Origin: Rhyacichthys aspro
Lineage: Eukaryota; Chordata; Actinopteri; Gobiiformes; Rhyacichthyidae
Assembly: GCA_036850595.1 (NCBI GenBank)
Contig: CM072161.1
Coordinates: 9,073,905 to 9,137,904, forward strand
Direction of reading: 5' to 3'
Length of the DNA stretch: 64,000 nucleotides
Under the pieces are notes generated by a model. That model had not been told where the DNA came from. It saw only the letters and a program-made list of their open reading frames with translations, and searched no databases. Made by a program: the position numbers and the translations under genes. Positions 37,501 to 46,657 of this stretch are shown here, piece after piece (the stretch's first letter is position 1; every line of letters begins with the position of its first letter).

Positions 37501-40500
37501 GTGGCAGTCTTCTCTGTCCCCTGCAGTTTCTACTATAATCTGTTCAGACCACTGGAAAAGGGTTTACGTAAGAGGAGCAATCCTTTCATAAGAATTAACC
37601 AGAGACAGTAGTAGAAAAGTGGACCTTGGGATCATTTTTTGTGGGGAGGCTCAACTGGAGGCTTCAAGTCTGGCCTCCATGAAGTCATACAATCATAATA
37701 CTGAGGATTTTTATTAGCAATGGTATTTATCTTCATATAGAAATGTCTCTCCACACCTATGACCTTTTAGAAATATAGGAAACAAAAGAAGTCTTCTAAA
37801 ATATGATAGCAATGGCCTCCTGCTCCCAGGTTATTTTCCGACTCTCCCAAGCTGCCCTTTTTTCAAATATGATAAAGCTTTCTGGCAGTTTGTTGGTCCA
37901 ATATTCTCCTACTGTCCTTGGTGGCAACTTTTTAGTGCAAGACACGGTCGCCATTCTTATCAGAAACAACGGTTATTAATGGTTTTATCAGTGTGTATCC
38001 GGCAGCTTGTTGGTTCTAAATCTGTCTTGTTAGGTTGTGTCCCAGTAGCTGCGCTAATCTGTGAACACTACCGTACGAGACTCAATCACAAACACATTTA
38101 TTAACAGTGTTACTTCAAAGGGACCCAAGCCATTTTGTACACTTACAGCTGATTTGACAAAACTATCACAGGCAGTGCTAAATAAAGAGAACACCAAAGC
38201 CTTGAATTAGGCTGAAGTGGATACTGAAGACCCAGGCCAAAATGTGACTGGGGTCCCTTTTTTTCCAAATGTGTTGACTCTCTAGCTGTCCATTTTATCA
38301 GTCAGTACACCCCTCCAAGACTTCCTCTAACCCCGCCCCCTCACCTGTTCATCTGTGTCCTGTGTGTCTCACTCTGTCCTGGCTTTTGTACATTTTCTTT
38401 TTTTTCTTCTTTTGGCCACATCTGTCAGCTCTGCATGCCCCCTCTCTCTTTGTTCTCCTACTCCTTTCCTCCTCACTCTTGACACTAATAAATATACTAT
38501 GACTAATAACTCTTGTCCACTTCCCTCATCCCTTCCTGTTGATACAAATATGGCTGCATTTGTACAAGCGAAAAAGACAAAGCAACTCATGTAGTGTTGT
38601 TAGACTCATCTACTTTTAGTTTTGGTTTGGATTTTTTTGTTTACCCCTTTCTTTTTGGTTGCTTTATTCTCCTTAGGAACCAAATCTGTAGCTTTGATAC
38701 TAAAAGAGGTCATTGTCTTTTTCCCATTTCGCTGCGGAGAACATTCCTTTCTACTTTTTTGTTTTTCTTTCTTTCTTTCCTGTTTTTATGTTGATATTGC
38801 ATACGTGTCACTGATTGAAATGGAAGGTAGGTAATGCTTTGCCTACGCACGTGATCTATATGCAGATGAGAATGTGACAAGCACCCTAGCCTGAGTGACG
38901 TCAATGTTTCTCTCTTTCTTTCTCTCTATCTCTTTCAATGGTCAAATTGATTTACTTCATCAGTTATGATTTGACTCTTCGGAGATTGGAGTACGTAGAA
39001 CTCTGGTTGTCCTCTTCCTATTTAACTTCATTCTGAAGTCCCGCTTTATCTTCCAGGTCCATTACTTCTCTCCATTTATTTTGTTCTCTTTTTGGTAGAA
39101 TGCATTCCTGTTTGTCCAGCATCTCTCTGTTTGTCAGTGTATTAGCACATTTTTTTTTTTTTTTACCATGTTAAGTTCCGCAAATCAGTGGTTGTGTGTT
39201 TTATTCTTATTCTTCTAGAAGTTCTTAGTTTTCTTCTGTTTAGTAGGCAGTCTGTTTCTGCAACAACAAAAGAACAGTTGGAGCTATTGCTTTAATCCTT
39301 AGCTTACAGAGCAGCGCCAGGAGCAGGTGATGATGCATGTAACCAGCCAGATGGATTTGGCTCCATACCGTCGATCACCTGTCAATAATCAAATGTGCAA
39401 CACAGTCCCTGGACTAACCTATCTAGAGTTTTAGAAGTAATATTTAACTTGTTTAGCAGACCAGGATAGTCCCCTAATAGAAGAAAGCACCAACAGAGTA
39501 ACTCAGCAGAGTGCACTGTGGACATTGCCTGGTGTAAGATCATTGTTCATTATTTTTTGTCAGTTTGTATCAGAAAAACTCACTAAATCAACCCCGACCT
39601 CTAGAGTATTTTAAATTCTGAAAATAAATCCAGCACAGTATTCACAGTCAGTGTTATTGCCATGACATAATGGCTTTTTGTGGTTGTAAAATGTTCCAAA
39701 TGATAATAAAATAATCTATTTGAAATAATAAGAAACCTCTCCAACTGTGATGAAAGTGGAATGGTGGTCGGTCTATAGCTACTGTATTGTTCCTTTTTTT
39801 ACTGAGGCCATGTTAAGAGAAACAATAACTACAGAAATGTGGCCTTAAGATAGTTAATCTATGATGTTATCGGCTGATAAAAGTCTCCTGTTGTATATGG
39901 AGTCAAGGGTAAAGAAAAATACACTTTAAAGTGTAGGCAGGTCACTGGGCCCTGAGGACTGACTTTGTGTGAGGTATTCCCTGCACATTGTGCTTCTCCT
40001 CTTTATTTTCCGTTCTTTTCCATTGATTTTCATGCATTGTCTCATGAGTCACTGGCAGGGAAGGGTTTTGTGTCTTTTTCTCTTGCATTTTGTGAATCTA
40101 ATGATGCACTTATGTTGCCCCACTTTTCCCTTTTCTTCATACCTTACCTACTAAAGGAGGGAATACCACTTTATTGGTAAGTGGATGTTAACCAGAAGGG
40201 AGTTAAACAAGAGTAACCATTAAAAAATCAAAGAAAATGGGTCGCTGTTCACATCTCAACAATTGTCTTCAGGAAAAAAAATCCAGAAAGTGAAAATTGA
40301 GTAGCAGATGATTTGTTTTCTGATTCAATTATTCAATAATTGTGATCTTTATTTTGTTCCTTCCATTTCTGTGATGTTCCGTCAAGTTGTCTTCTCTTTC
40401 TGTTCGTTTCATTTCTTTTGAACCATTACTAAAACTGGAGAAGTCCTCTGTTTTCTACTCTTCAAAATCTGTAGCTCTTTACTTTCTGCCTCTGCTCTTT

Positions 40501-43500
40501 AAACTTATTCAGTTCACAGTTCTACTTTTGTTTTCTCCTCTCTTTCCTCCTTCCTAGTTTTTTGTTTGTTTTGCGATTATGATTTCTTCAACTCATTATG
40601 GTTTTGCATGCCAAGTATTGCATGCGCTGCACCATAGAGGACTATCTATAAGCCATATGGAGAAAACCTTGATCTTTTTCTTTTAGATGTTTACCTTCTT
40701 TTGGCAAGTACACCGTAGCACTTTAACACCAACCCGGAAACTCTCTAATGCTGCTGTCACCCTTTTCTTTTTTTCTTTTTTTTCCTCCTTTGTTGGTCAT
40801 AATTTCTCTACAGAAGCACCGTGTGCTGACTTCTGGATCTTCAGGCAATTCTCTGCTGAGAGAGCACAAGTCGCACAGCGCCACCAACAGGAGCCACACA
40901 GGACAGATGTGCAGCACAGCTGACACTGGGAGTGTGGACGGCAGAAACGCGGCCCTGGGAAGCTCAGTTACCCAGGCGACAGGGAGGAGAGGGGGCCACA
41001 GAGGACAGAACAAGAGCTCCCACTCCCCGGCTCACAGCAGTGACTCCACAAACTCCCACCACAACCACAAAGGAAAGACGTCCCGACACCAGAGAAGGTA
41101 AACATCTCATCTCACCACAGGACAGTAACGTGTTGTGACGGGCTCTGGTTAAATATTTGATGTCATAAACTTACTTATTTTCAAGTATCTTGCATGCATT
41201 GTGACAGATAACTTTTTTCTCTGGAAAAGCACATAATAACTCCACTTGTTCGTAGCTGCCATGACTGAAAGCGTGCAGTCATCATGAACTCAGTCTGAAG
41301 CTGCCCTTGGCTGCATGTTTTTGTTGTAGTACAAACTATTTCAGGGTTGCAGAACTCATTCAGATCTTGCTCTTCACAGAACAAAAAGCGGACACTCTTC
41401 TAAGAGACACCACCGCTCTGGTCGAGGCCAGCCACACCACCGCAGCCAATCACCATCTCCAGGACGCCACAAAAAGAAGGAGGAGTCCCGGAGCAAGCAG
41501 AACCTGCGGCAGCGCAGCAGCTCGTGGAGCAGTGGCCGCTCATCATCGCGCTCTGCCTCCAGGGATAGAGGCCCCAGCAAAACCAAGTCCCCACACACCA
41601 GACAGAACAACTCCAGGTAACAGCTCTCTTAAAGTCACACCTGACAGGATTTAGCGTGAGTGCATGTTAGTGAATGTCCTCTCTGTGTCCTACAGAGAGA
41701 GGGACAGTGCAAACCGATCTGACACGGACAACCGAGCTCGACGTCGCTCTCGAAGCTACTCACCCATTCGCAAAAGGAGAAGAGACTCCCCCAGCTTCAT
41801 GGAGGCACGCAGGATCACCAGGTAACATTTCAACTTCACAACACACAATGGAAAACTGGCATTATGATGTTGTCTCCTGTATTGGTGACACTTGGTATCT
41901 ACCGCTTCTCACTACCTTTTGGTTTTAATATACTAGGTTTCTAGTGTTATAAATATACAGACATAATTTAGCTGCTCAATGCCTATTAAAGTTATTATGA
42001 AGTAGAACTGAATTTACTCAACCAAACACTGTGTAACCTCCAGTCTATACAACTCCCTCAGTGTAGGTTAATTAACATTGTCTGATATTGGTTTATTTAA
42101 GTGTTTAATATTCTGCTAAACATTACTGAATACATTTCCTATTTAAAGCTCCTCCAGACTGAGAGCAGATTTGGATCACAGCAAGCCTCATTTTCTGCAG
42201 TTAAATGTTTGAATTATACGCTCCTGTGTCTTTGAAGCTTGTTATTTTGCACTGGTTTATTAATTACCGTTAATTATTTATTTTGATTTCACCATTAACA
42301 TTACAATTAAAATAACTACAGTGAATTTAAAAGACGCAAAGCGAGAACACAAAACAAAAGTCTCCTGCACATCTTGTCCCACACGTGTACATGGGTGAAA
42401 TATGTGTGCCTTGTCATTTTTCTCACTCTAGTCTTAAAGGTCCTGATTCCAAGACAACGGGATGCCGCTGAACCAAGCTGCAGGCTAGTTACCCTGGTAA
42501 CTGTTGCTGTGCAGCAGGACCCTGCTAGTCTGACTCCTGAAGCAAAACCACCCGAGCTCCCTTGAGTAAAACCTGGCTTTCACCTGCCTTCTCTGTCCTC
42601 TGCCAGTTTCTTCGTCTGTGTCTTTAAACACATTCAAATTCACCTCGCATCAAAAGATAAACTCCATTGTGGTTATGCACTAATGTTTTAACACCGGGGT
42701 TCTGAGATTAAAACGCTATCAAGGCTAATTTAAGCAGGAATATCCTGATTGCACGGGCCGGCAGATAGAGAAAACAAAGGCTGTGTTATCTCCATGTCTG
42801 CTCAAATGACAGCAGCAGGAATACCTTGATGGCGTAGATATTTCTCCCCGCACTGTTGACTGTTGACTTTCGGGGTGTGGGCCTTCACTGTGAGGAAAAG
42901 GTTCATTTGGGTGCTAATGGCTAATTACTTTACAGGAAACACGGCGGGTGGCTATTAACAAGGCATTCTGGGAGCTTACACTAACCACTAGTATTTTTCT
43001 GCTTTGTGTGAACCTGACTTAACAGCTTGGCCTTTTAACCCATTTAGATGCTGTCTTTCAGAAGCGGCACTGATCAAATCTAAACCTAACACTGATGGGT
43101 TCTTGATTCCAAAAGTGTGTTTTTTTGTGTGTGTTTTTTAACACGTAGGGCTGGGCAATTTGAAATAAGTCTGTCTCAGTCCTAACTACACTGGATACCA
43201 GACAATTACCCTTTCATCTGTTATTGAATATCACTATGAATAAACAAGACAAAATAATATACTTCCCAACTCTCACAAAACACTGCAGTGACTTTTCAAA
43301 TACTCACAACAGCACACACAGTGCAACTCAGTATAATTAGAATGATAGTTCATAGAATCATTTTGGTTTTGCCCAGCCTAACTAACATGTTACATTCATC
43401 CGTCTCTGTCCCCACTAACAGTCTTATCTATTTTTGTTCTCCTAGTGCTCGGAAGCGGCCGATCCCGTACTACCGTCCCAGTCCCTCGTCGTCCAGCTAT

Positions 43501-43689
43501 GACAGCAGTCCATCGAGGTCGAGCCGCAGTCGCAGCCGAAGCTACAGCAGCTACAGCCGCAGTCGCAGCCACAGTCGTAGTCGCAGTTGGAGCAGGAGCC
43601 AAAGCCGGAGCTGGAGCAGGAGTAGGAGCCGCTCCCGGAGCCACCACAGCTACTACAGCCACAGCAGCTACGACAGCCCTGGCTTCTGA
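19264..43689 (+). CDS. srrm3: Srrm3, serine/arginine repetitive matrix protein 3 (whole multi-exon coding span)
   Basis: Thirteen coding exons join with canonical GT-AG sites into 1875 nt, that is 624 codons and TGA, with frame preserved at every junction. Residues about 65-115 form the cwf21 domain typical of SRRM2/SRRM3, with the hallmark DHERKRRVEL and MMEEQGYTEEEI. Residues about 159-500 are Lys/Arg/Ser-rich low-complexity RS segments. Residues about 517-560 are the eMIC domain shared by SRRM3 and SRRM4 (YSPIRKRRRDSP, then ARRITSARKRPIPYYRP), followed by an RS tail ending SSYDSPGF. Family knowledge: nuclear splicing factor that promotes inclusion of neural microexons; cwf21 contacts the spliceosome near the catalytic core. 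Presence of cwf21 together with eMIC separates SRRM3 from SRRM4, which lacks cwf21. The neighbour hspb1 supports orthology. The start codon has A at -3. Introns range from 79 bp to 6.9 kb. Confidence 0.95.
19542..26462 (+). other. srrm3 intron after coding exon 1 (6.9 kb)
   Basis: Donor GTAAGC, acceptor CTCAG before 26463. No coding exon was recognised inside. A GC-richer stretch at about 21380-22240 differs from the AT-rich surroundings and contains many TAAT-core and CCAAT-like words; it is a candidate conserved non-coding block. A GCTGCACAATATT-like sequence at about 22328-22365 resembles a widespread fish interspersed repeat, but too little remains to classify it. A (ATGT)n patch lies at 24350-24374. 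Confidence 0.7.
24350..24374. repeat. (ATGT)n short tandem repeat
   Basis: Degenerate tetranucleotide repeat of ATGT with one ATAT interruption, within the first long srrm3 intron. Confidence 0.75.
26463..26564 (+). CDS. srrm3: srrm3 coding exon 2 (second half of cwf21)
   Basis: A 102-nt exon between acceptor TTTCCTCAG and donor GTAAGC, phase 2 to phase 2. It completes the cwf21 domain with YTEEEIRQKVSTFRQMLMDK and ends TREGSNTQP. The reading frame continues directly from MMEEQG in exon 1. Confidence 0.95.
26565..31317 (+). other. srrm3 intron 2 (4.75 kb)
   Basis: Donor GTAAGC, acceptor TTTCCAG. There is no exon of normal size. A GC-richer island at about 27030-27250 stands out from AT-rich DNA. 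Two very short splice-site-flanked segments, 18 nt at 28246-28263 and 9 nt at 30653-30661, are discussed as candidate microexons. A stretch at about 26785-26960 has the look of an old interspersed repeat but I cannot classify it. Confidence 0.7.
31318..31413 (+). CDS. srrm3: srrm3 coding exon 3 (acidic Tyr-rich segment)
   Basis: A 96-nt exon, phase 2 to phase 2, between TTTCCAG and donor GTATCC. It encodes VNHLHYHPDKYEDDPEF then GYEDGDYDYHSDNR, an acidic, tyrosine- and histidine-rich stretch directly after cwf21. Confidence 0.93.
31414..31946 (+). other. srrm3 intron 3
   Basis: A 533-bp intron, donor GTATCC, acceptor AATTCAG. AT-rich, nothing else recognised. Confidence 0.85.
31947..32027 (+). 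CDS. srrm3: srrm3 coding exon 4 (basic Lys/Arg block)
   Basis: An 81-nt exon, phase 2 to phase 2, with donor GTGAGT. It encodes VKRKSSSSPSPRPKKRKKKK followed by SGRRRS, a strongly basic cluster that is a plausible nuclear localisation signal. Confidence 0.93.
32028..32353 (+). other. srrm3 intron 4
   Basis: A 326-bp intron, donor GTGAGT, acceptor CGTCACTAG after a T-rich tract. No other feature seen. Confidence 0.85.
32354..32422 (+). CDS. srrm3: srrm3 coding exon 5
   Basis: A 69-nt exon, phase 2 to phase 2, donor GTGAGT. It encodes FGSSSPTRREKKKKSGKKHK then RDR, continuing the basic low-complexity region. Confidence 0.92.
32423..34439 (+). other. srrm3 intron 5 (2.0 kb)
   Basis: Donor GTGAGT, acceptor CTTGTCAG. 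Mostly AT-rich with a somewhat GC-richer part at about 32920-33200. An RFX X-box-like word (ATCACCATGGAAAC) lies at 33712-33725. No exon recognised. Confidence 0.8.
33712..33725. promoter_or_regulatory. RFX X-box-like motif in srrm3 intron 5
   Basis: ATCACCATGGAAAC, read on the other strand GTTTCCATGGTGAT, a near match to the RFX consensus and identical over 13 bases to the motif at 55916 in the ywhag intron. Confidence 0.35.
34440..34475 (+). CDS. srrm3: srrm3 coding exon 6 (36 nt, very short)
   Basis: A 36-nt exon, phase 2 to phase 2, flanked by CTTGTCAG and donor GTAAGT. It encodes STSGSRKKRRYR. It keeps the basic Ser/Arg composition and the frame, which is why I accept it despite its small size. 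Its length, divisible by 3, would make skipping frame-neutral. Confidence 0.88.
34588..34638 (+). CDS. srrm3: srrm3 coding exon 7 (51 nt, short)
   Basis: A 51-nt exon, phase 2 to phase 2, between ATTACAG and donor GTAAGA. It encodes SGSPKNKHKDKNKQKKR, again basic low complexity. It is separated from exon 6 by only 112 bp. Confidence 0.9.
34639..35161 (+). other. srrm3 intron 7
   Basis: A 523-bp intron, donor GTAAGA, acceptor ATCTCTCAG. A TG-rich patch precedes the acceptor. Nothing else recognised. Confidence 0.85.
35162..35269 (+). CDS. srrm3: srrm3 coding exon 8 (Ser-rich)
   Basis: A 108-nt exon, phase 2 to phase 2. It encodes SPGETPSRSSQRQGS then CCSSRSASVSSARSISKSPT, a serine-rich RS-like stretch. 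Its donor (CAG then GTAGAC) is weaker than those of neighbouring exons, which may allow regulated inclusion. Confidence 0.9.
35270..35923 (+). other. srrm3 intron 8
   Basis: A 654-bp intron containing a (CA)n repeat right after the donor and a pyrimidine-rich acceptor TGCTCTTTCAG. No exon seen. Confidence 0.85.
35287..35308. repeat. (CA)n microsatellite beside srrm3 exon 8 donor
   Basis: About 11 CA units starting 17 bases downstream of the exon 8 donor. Intronic CA repeats close to donors are known binding sites for hnRNP L; any role here is inference. Confidence 0.85.
35924..36086 (+). CDS. srrm3: srrm3 coding exon 9
   Basis: A 163-nt exon ending at donor GTATGT (36087), which brings the frame from phase 2 to phase 0. 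It encodes INSKHKADGQKASSTS, then a Ser/Pro/Arg segment ending LADAEKGHD. The frame into exon 10 (KHRVLTSG) works only with this donor; the GTAAAC four bases downstream would break it. Read-through into the intron stays open for about 25 codons to a TGA at 36162-36164. Confidence 0.88.
36087..40813 (+). other. srrm3 intron 9 (4.7 kb)
   Basis: Donor GTATGT, acceptor TTTCTCTACAG. AT-rich and, towards 38390-39180 and 40370-40570, markedly pyrimidine-rich on the plus strand. No exon of recognisable coding content was found. Confidence 0.8.
40814..41097 (+). CDS. srrm3: srrm3 coding exon 10
   Basis: A 284-nt exon, phase 0 to phase 2, donor GTAAAC. It encodes KHRVLTSGSSGNSLLREHKS through a Ser/His/Asn/Gly-rich low-complexity region ending GKTSRHQRR. 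No folded domain is visible; this is typical of the disordered middle of SRRM proteins. Confidence 0.92.
41380..41616 (+). CDS. srrm3: srrm3 coding exon 11 (RS-rich)
   Basis: A 237-nt exon, phase 2 to phase 2, acceptor CTTCACAG, donor GTAACA. It encodes TKSGHSSKRHHRSGRGQ, then QSPSPGRHKKKEESRS and SSSWSSGRSSSRSASRDRG, a classic RS/SR low-complexity segment leading into the eMIC region. Confidence 0.93.
41696..41821 (+). CDS. srrm3: srrm3 coding exon 12 (first half of eMIC domain)
   Basis: A 126-nt exon, phase 2 to phase 2, acceptor TCCTACAG, donor GTAACA. Residues about 517-543 read RRRSRSYSPIRKRRRDSP then SFMEARRIT, which is the eMIC signature shared by SRRM3 and SRRM4. Intron 11 before it is only 79 bp. 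Confidence 0.95.
41822..43445 (+). other. srrm3 intron 12 (1.6 kb), splits the eMIC domain
   Basis: Donor GTAACA, acceptor TTCTCCTAG. It contains a splice-acceptor-led segment at 42432-42496 considered as a candidate poison exon, and near 43148 an AGGGCTGGGCAATTT-like scrap typical of degenerate fish repeats. Otherwise nothing recognised. Confidence 0.8.
43446..43689 (+). CDS. srrm3: srrm3 coding exon 13 (eMIC second half, RS tail, stop)
   Basis: The terminal coding exon, 244 nt including TGA. It continues the eMIC as SARKRPIPYYRPSPSSSS, then an RS tail (SRSRSRSYSSYSRSRSHSRS type repeats) and ends SSYDSPGF. The AGC/CGC/AGT codon alternation makes long open frames on all strands here; those are shadows. 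Confidence 0.96.
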
Positions 43690-44478
43690 GAGGGAACAGT
43701 CCGGTTAACCGCGCTGAACTCTGGTTAAAACTCAAAAGGAGGCGGGGGTTGTACTGTTTAGTCCAAGACATCTCTTCCACATCATGTCTTTCTTTACAAG
43801 AGCCTGGATCAAAGAGAAGAGATGCATTTTGATATCTGGGTATCCTTGTTCATATCATACACAAGGTATTCTGTGTCAAAAAGTCTTGGGTCAAGCCTGT
43901 AGAACAAATTTGTGTATGAGCACTTTCGTTCCTTTCTTCCACAAAGCAACCAAAAATGAATCATTAAAACGTAAAAGCTATATATAAATATGTACTTATA
44001 TGAAAAATATTTAAACACAAGTCTTTTTAAGTAGAAGAAAAAAAAATGCATCCATTAAAAGAGTTTACTGTGCGTTTTAAAATTGGACAATTTGGGATTT
44101 TTATAATCAATTCCCTCTCAATAGTCTAATTTCATCAAAGCACAGATATGAGCAAAGGTGAGAACAAACGATAGGAAGCAAAAACTGACCTTTTTTATGC
44201 TAGAAACTGTATAGGTTTGACTGTATAGATCCTTTTAGTTCTGGCTTTGTAAACTATGCACTGTATATTCCATATGGAGTTTTTTTGAAGGTTAGCATGA
44301 TGCATCAGGAAAGGACTTGCTGCTCTTTGGAGAGTTGTGCATCTGCGCTCCCCTTTGAACTCCACAGTGTGTCAGCTGCCTGCATACAGAGGTGAACGGG
44401 ACTGAAACCATGTATTATGTACTTTCTCTTCCCTCTTGAAAAGATTATGTTGCTAATCCTAACTTTTCTGTGGACGGA

Positions 44479-44497
44479 TGTGTGTGTGTGTGTGTGT
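44479..44497. repeat. (TG)n microsatellite in srrm3 3' UTR
   Basis: About 9.5 TG units within the predicted 3' UTR. Confidence 0.85.
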
Positions 44498-44579
44498 ACC
44501 TCCTCTGCAGTGGCTGCTGAGGTTTTGATGATGTACAGGAAAACCGTGTGCTGAAGTGTCCATGCACACTTTCATTTCA

Positions 44580-44630
44580 TTATTTATAAAACCGCTGTAT
44601 TTATTTGATTATTTATGATGTTATTTATTG
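44580..44630 (+). promoter_or_regulatory. AU-rich element cluster in srrm3 3' UTR
   Basis: Four ATTTA pentamers within about 50 bases (near 44582, 44599, 44611 and 44623). Clustered AUUUA motifs in 3' UTRs are recognised by ARE-binding proteins such as ELAVL/Hu. Function here is inferred from motif density. Confidence 0.5.
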
Positions 44631-45217
44631 TTTAACTTATTGAGCTGTAAAGCAGACCGACAATGTCTTGCAGATGAGATTGCTGCCGCTGCATTCCCTT
44701 TGAAATATTTTTGACAGAAGGCCTCCTGTTGTTGTCAGATCAGTGCACAGGATGAAGATGCACTGCTGTGTGTTGATTACGCTCTGACTTTTGCCAGTGG
44801 AGCGTCGTGAGCATTTGCCCACATTTACTCTCGCTACTGCCCTTATGACATCCATGACTTATTCCAATAGCTCATTTGAATGCCAGCTATTGCGGCTGTA
44901 TGAAGGGGTCCGATTTTTCATCTGCTTTTACGGCGAACGGAACTAAAGCGGCCCTCTCCATGCAGCCAAGACTTCATTTTCTGTCTCCTGTCTCCCTCTA
45001 CAATATTTCTGTCAGAGATCCCTTGTTGTCTCCTTATTGCACTCCTTTAGTAGAAAGACAAAAACATTGAGAAAAGTGTTTTTTGGCCATCCATGCAGTA
45101 AAACCTAGAATTAACCCTGATACAACTTTGCAAAATATCAAGTTATTTCAAACTATAGCATTGCCCATTTTGTTCTCTAATGTCATTCTTTGTTGTGTAC
45201 AAACTATTATACCTGAC

Positions 45218-45223
45218 AATAAA
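45218..45223 (+). terminator. Polyadenylation signal AATAAA (srrm3)
   Basis: The canonical hexamer in ACAATAAACAG. It is the best-placed plus-strand AATAAA downstream of the srrm3 stop and before hspb1. Confidence 0.6.
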
Positions 45224-45240
45224 CAGAAGCAAATGGGGAA

Positions 45241-45714
45241 TCAATGTAATGGTTTTTGTTATTTTTGTGCTGGACTCGCCTACAGATGGCGCCATTGAGA
45301 ACCTTCCAGTGACTATGAGACATTACCTTACAGACTTGAGGTAGAATGTTCCCCAGTCATGCAAAAAAAAAAAAAGACAAGCAAAGCAGAGTTCTTTGTG
45401 GGACTGTTAATATCAGCACTTCTAACTGTACCTGAAATCAGATCCAGTGATAAACAAACGTGTATGGAAACTTTGGGAATGGTCTGGAATAGTGTAACTC
45501 TTTCTTGACCCTTTCTTGACCTTCAATGCATTACAGGCCCACAAAATATGTCTACTTTTAATTGGCTGTGTTCAGTGTATTGTGGATGATCAGTCACAGT
45601 CAAGACCTGAGCGGCTGAAAAAGTAATTTTCCCATACAAATTTATGTTTCAATATTTGCAACACAAAAGGATACTCATTTAACTGTACAGCAGCCTCTCA
45701 AAAATATTAGTTTT
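45241..45714. other. Intergenic between srrm3 and LINE remnant
   Basis: AT-rich, non-coding. It contains an A-run near 45363-45375 and a short tandem duplication of CTTTCTTGACC near 45500-45520. Nothing else recognised. Confidence 0.7.
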
Positions 45715-46400
45715 GTTTATTCTTTTTTGTCAGGGACCATGTACAAATGCATTAATTTCACAAGAAAAAAGATGCTTTGTACCAGATTTGGCTACAAGTT
45801 GCTTTCCATCTGCAGTCCCCGGGCAGGTGAGCACAACAATAAAACATTTCACAAAATTAACATAAATACATAGTTATAATGCTATAACTGTTACTATTCA
45901 TTACCAAGCTGTTTCCTAAAAAGACCTTCTAGCCTAAATTCTTCATTAATTAAAATAGAAATAGTTAACAGCAAATATTGATCAGTACAGGTAAACACAG
46001 TGTTAGTTCGATTGATGTTGGCATAGTTAATTGTTGAGAATATGTTTTTTAAGTTTTGAGAAAAAAGATGCAGATCTACATTACACTTCAGACTGTCCAG
46101 GAGGTGATTCCATTGTTTGATGGTTTTAAATGAAAAGGCTAATTGTGCAAAGGCAGACCATCTTAAAAGGATTATACCGTTTTTGTGAGCTGTGGACCGA
46201 GATGTTAAGGTCATCTGTTCTGAACTAAGTTGAATCAATTTCTTCAATGGAGCTGGAGCAAAATTAGAGATAAATTTGAATCGAGAATTAGATTGTCAAA
46301 ACTCAGCATTTTGTATTTGCTGAGAATGTTTCAGTGATGATATTGACAGTGGTTTTATCAAGTACCTTCAATGCCTGATTACTGACAGATCTGAGTTGGT
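45715..46400 (-). mobile_element. Decayed LINE (non-LTR retrotransposon) 3' end
   Basis: Read on the minus strand, frames at 45894-46247 carry a C-terminal LINE-like segment (LSSEQMTLTSRSTA, then AFSFKTIKQWNHLLDSLK and LFSQNLKN) resembling the end of LINE reverse-transcriptase ORFs, where a QWN-x-L-hydrophobic motif is typical. It is followed by a 3' UTR (GACTGCAGATGGAAAGCAAC, ATGGTCCCTGAC) and an A-rich AATAAA-bearing tail at the low-coordinate end. A further frame (NQALKVLDK) upstream is offset, so the copy is frameshifted and dead. The clade (Rex/L2-like) is a guess; the 5' part is missing. Confidence 0.65.
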
Positions 46401-46567
46401 TTGCTTCATGAAAGATCTGACTCATGAAGCTCACATGGAGGGGAAGCCAAGTTGTACACATTACAACCGGAAGGCAGGAGGTCTGAGTGTGCATAGGGCA
46501 GCTGTTACCGGGGAGGGCCTTCCTCCTGCTGGATTCCAATGGAGTATTACGTCTGCCACAAATAGAT

Positions 46568-46582
46568 ATTCCAGTACGTTCC
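46568..46582 (+). promoter_or_regulatory. Imperfect heat-shock element (HSF site)
   Basis: Three consecutive 5-bp units with TTC, GTA, TTC cores. Consensus HSEs alternate nTTCn and nGAAn; the middle unit is one base off. It lies about 75 bp upstream of the TATA box. Confidence 0.5.
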
Positions 46583-46657
46583 ACAGGCATGTCGGGGGAG
46601 TGAGTTCAGGGGGCTTGGGAGGGCTCTGTTGACAGGGGTGGCGTCAGTGTGTGTGTG

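Larger units (their letters stand above)
43690..45240 (+). other. srrm3: srrm3 3' UTR (predicted)
   Basis: The sequence from the stop codon to the first good AATAAA (45218-45223) lacks coding features. It includes a TG microsatellite at 44479-44497 and an AU-rich cluster at 44580-44630. A 3' UTR of about 1.5 kb is plausible; the exact cleavage site is inferred from the signal only. Confidence 0.6.

Noticed and set aside
43396..43780. Ala/Pro/Thr-rich and Cys/Gly/Ser-rich antisense frames, and an Ala-rich frame on the plus strand
   Set aside because: Shadows of the AGC/CGC repeat coding the Srrm3 RS tail, which keeps all frames open.
46396..46632. 78-codon plus-strand frame before hspb1
   Set aside because: It covers the end of the LINE remnant and the hspb1 promoter; no protein similarity.
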